A stretch of DNA of 64,000 bases from Protaetiibacter sp. (lineage in GTDB: Bacteria > Actinomycetota > Actinomycetes > Actinomycetales > Microbacteriaceae): positions 124,001 to 188,000 of the forward strand of contig JASLGG010000032.1 in assembly GCA_030150265.1 (NCBI GenBank). The letters run 5' to 3'. How positions within the stretch are numbered: position 1 is the stretch's first letter; every line of letters starts with the position of its first letter. The notes beneath the pieces are model-generated. The model did no database searches and was not told the DNA's origin. It saw only the letters and a program-made list of their open reading frames with translations. The position numbers were made by a program, and so were the translations under genes. Shown piece by piece: positions 62,492 to 64,000 of this stretch.

Positions 62492-63556
62492 GTGACCTCG
62501 ATCCCCTCGCTCGCCCGGCGCCGGCGCACCCTCGGCGCCACCCTCGGGCTCGGTGACGCGCTCTTCGCCTCGAGCGAGGAGAAGAGCTTCGCGCGCGCCA
62601 TCGAGGAGGGCCTCGAGCGCGTCGAGGAGGGCCTCGCCGCGCAGCTGGTCTTCGCCGACGACATCGCCGACGCCACGAGCCGCTACCTCCTCGACGCGGG
62701 CGGCAAGCGGGTGCGCCCGGTGCTCGCGCTGCTCACCGCGCAGCTCGGCGACGGGGTGACGGATGCCGTGATCACGGCCGCGCAGGCGGTCGAGATCACC
62801 CACGTCGCCTCGCTGTACCACGACGACGTCATGGACGACGCCCAGGTGCGGCGGGGCGTGCCGAGCGCGCAGACCGTGTGGGGCAACTCCGTCGCGATCC
62901 TCACCGGAGACCTGCTGTTCGCGCGCGCCTCGAAGCTCGTCGCCGGACTCGGCGAGCGAGCGCTCACCCTCCAGGCCGACGTCTTCGAGCGCCTGTGCCT
63001 GGGCCAGCTGCACGAGACGGTCGGCCCGCGCCCGGGCGACGACCCGATCGAGCACTACCTGCAGGTGCTCGCCGACAAGACCGGCTCGCTCATCTCCTGC
63101 GCCGCCGTCGTCGGCGTCGTGTTCTCCGACGCGCCCGAGGAGCTCCGGCCCGCCGTCGAGCAGTTCGGCGAGCGCATCGGCGTGGCCTTCCAGCTCGTCG
63201 ACGACGTCATCGACCTCTCCGGCGCGATCGAGCACACCGGCAAGGCCGCCGGCACCGACCTGCGCGCGGGCGTGCCCACGCTCCCCGTGCTCTACCTGCG
63301 TCGCGCGGCGGAGACGGATGCGGATGCGGCAGCGCTCCTCGCCCGGCTCGACGCCGGCGTGGCGCCGGGCGCCGACCCCGCCGCCTTCGACGCCGCCGTC
63401 GCGGAGCTGCGCGAGCATCCGGTGACCGCGCAGACCCTCGCCGAGGCGCGCCGCTGGTCGGACGAGGCGGTCGCGGCCCTCGCGCCGCTGCCCGAGGGGC
63501 CGGTGAAGAAGTCGCTCACGCGCTTCGCGCAGGCGATCGTCGAGCGCACCGGCTGA
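62492..63556 (+). CDS. Polyprenyl diphosphate synthase (menaquinone side chain)
   Basis: The 354-residue protein has the trans-prenyltransferase motifs: GGKRVRPVLALL, first Asp-rich LYHDDVMDDAQVRRG, GDLLFARASKL, KTGSLISCAA and second Asp-rich LVDDVIDLSG. Placed after menG, it likely makes the long isoprenoid tail that MenA uses (heptaprenyl to decaprenyl; length unknown). The GTG start lies 21 bp after menG. The ferredoxin-NADP reductase gene follows after 70 bp. Confidence 0.92.
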   Translation: MTSIPSLARRRRTLGATLGLGDALFASSEEKSFARAIEEGLERVEEGLAAQLVFADDIADATSRYLLDAGGKRVRPVLALLTAQLGDGVTDAVITAAQAVEITHVASLYHDDVMDDAQVRRGVPSAQTVWGNSVAILTGDLLFARASKLVAGLGERALTLQADVFERLCLGQLHETVGPRPGDDPIEHYLQVLADKTGSLISCAAVVGVVFSDAPEELRPAVEQFGERIGVAFQLVDDVIDLSGAIEHTGKAAGTDLRAGVPTLPVLYLRRAAETDADAAALLARLDAGVAPGADPAAFDAAVAELREHPVTAQTLAEARRWSDEAVAALAPLPEGPVKKSLTRFAQAIVERTG

Positions 63557-63626
63557 GCGCATCCGCCCCCGTGCATCCGCCCGCCCCACGTATCCGCGCC
63601 GTCCGGCGCCAGGAAGGGACACCCGC

Positions 63627-64000
63627 ATGAAGCTCCGCCTCGCCATCGTCGGCGCAGGGCCCGCCGGCATCTACGCCGCCGACATCCTGCTCAAGCACGA
63701 GCGCGGCTTCGACGTGTCGATCGACCTCTTCGAGCAGCTGCCGGCGCCCTACGGCCTGGTGCGGTACGGCGTCGCACCCGACCACCCGCGCATCAAGGGC
63801 ATCATCACGGCTCTGCGCGAGGTGGTCGACCGGGGCGACATCCGCATCTTCGGCAACGTGCTCTACGGGCGCGACATCACGCTCGACGACCTCAAGCGGC
63901 ACTACCACGCGGTGATCTTCGCGACCGGGGCGGTGCGGGACGCCGAGCTCGACATCCCGGGCATCGAGCTGCCCGGCAGCTACGGTGCGGCCGACTTCGT
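63627..64000 (+). CDS. Ferredoxin--NADP reductase (FprA type), 3' truncated
   Basis: The first 124 residues are present. They include the FAD-binding LRLAIVGAGPAGIYAADIL, the GxxxxG helix region, LFEQLPAPYGLVRYGVAPDH (typical adrenodoxin-reductase/FprA sequence) and IFGNVLYGRDITLDDLK, then VIFATGAVRD. FprA moves electrons between NADPH and ferredoxin. AGGAAGGG upstream of the ATG gives a conventional ribosome-binding site. The gene runs off the window. Confidence 0.92.
   Translation, partial: MKLRLAIVGAGPAGIYAADILLKHERGFDVSIDLFEQLPAPYGLVRYGVAPDHPRIKGIITALREVVDRGDIRIFGNVLYGRDITLDDLKRHYHAVIFATGAVRDAELDIPGIELPGSYGAADF

Noticed and set aside
60059..63670. 1203-codon minus-strand frame across menF, menG and the prenyl synthase gene
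   Set aside because: It runs through three well-identified genes in various frames and has no protein-like segment of its own.

Overview
The window is very G+C-rich DNA from an actinobacterium, most likely of the family Microbacteriaceae. The support is gene content: ClpC, a BldC-like HTH protein, the tiny ribosomal protein bS22, an archaeal-type AspRS, an LAxTG-type sorting signal, menaquinone genes and System II cytochrome c maturation. A recurrent GCATCCG/CGGATGC heptamer and many TAnnnT boxes set 6-7 nt before start codons fit the same picture. I see no phage genes, transposases, CRISPR array, rRNA or tRNA. The window looks chromosomal, and gene density is very high, with many 1-23 bp overlaps.

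Layout. 1-5.3 kb: a truncated PH-domain membrane protein, a DUF2520 protein, a Phd/RelE-type toxin-antitoxin pair, panC and lysS. 5.4-10.3 kb: a large surface protein with Ig-like repeats, three very small membrane proteins, a palindromic intergenic repeat, a pirin, and a DUF2975 membrane protein with its HTH partner and a likely operator. 10.4-21.5 kb: clpC, an LAATG cell-wall protein, an ArgA-type acetyltransferase, and an envelope cluster (membrane-anchored beta-propeller, polytopic protein). The cluster ends in an unusual sigma factor fused to a zinc anti-sigma motif, a membrane segment and an outer domain. 21.6-32.8 kb: radA, a 645-bp non-coding repeat region, upp and tadA (divergent, 12 bp apart), a CDF transporter, proC, Trk/Ktr potassium uptake, an ArsR regulator, a FUSC protein, bldC, an AlkD-like repair protein, bS22 and a HAD phosphatase.

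33.4-44.7 kb is a carbohydrate-use island. A minus-strand operon encodes a GH3 enzyme, a sugar-binding lipoprotein, two ABC permeases and a GH35 enzyme. A secreted GH30 enzyme with malectin and CBM6-like modules follows. A divergent TetR regulator shares the promoter region, which holds two inverted copies of a 22-bp operator-like element. No ABC ATPase is encoded, so a shared ATPase elsewhere is inferred.

44.7-64 kb: aspS, a phosphotransferase-fold kinase, a histidine phosphatase followed by tlpA-ccdA-resB-ccsB, and a dispersed menaquinone set (menC, menB, menE, menA, menD, menF, menG, polyprenyl diphosphate synthase) with PPK2- and PfkB-type kinases between. The window ends inside a ferredoxin-NADP reductase gene. 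Together the last 20 kb covers much of the menaquinone and cytochrome c equipment of a respiratory chain.

Most striking non-coding signals: three 80-bp tandem repeats whose hairpin carries a compensatory base-pair change; two unrelated 32-bp-arm palindromes; the heptamer signature; and leaderless-type promoters, three of them built on the TAG stop codon of the preceding gene.
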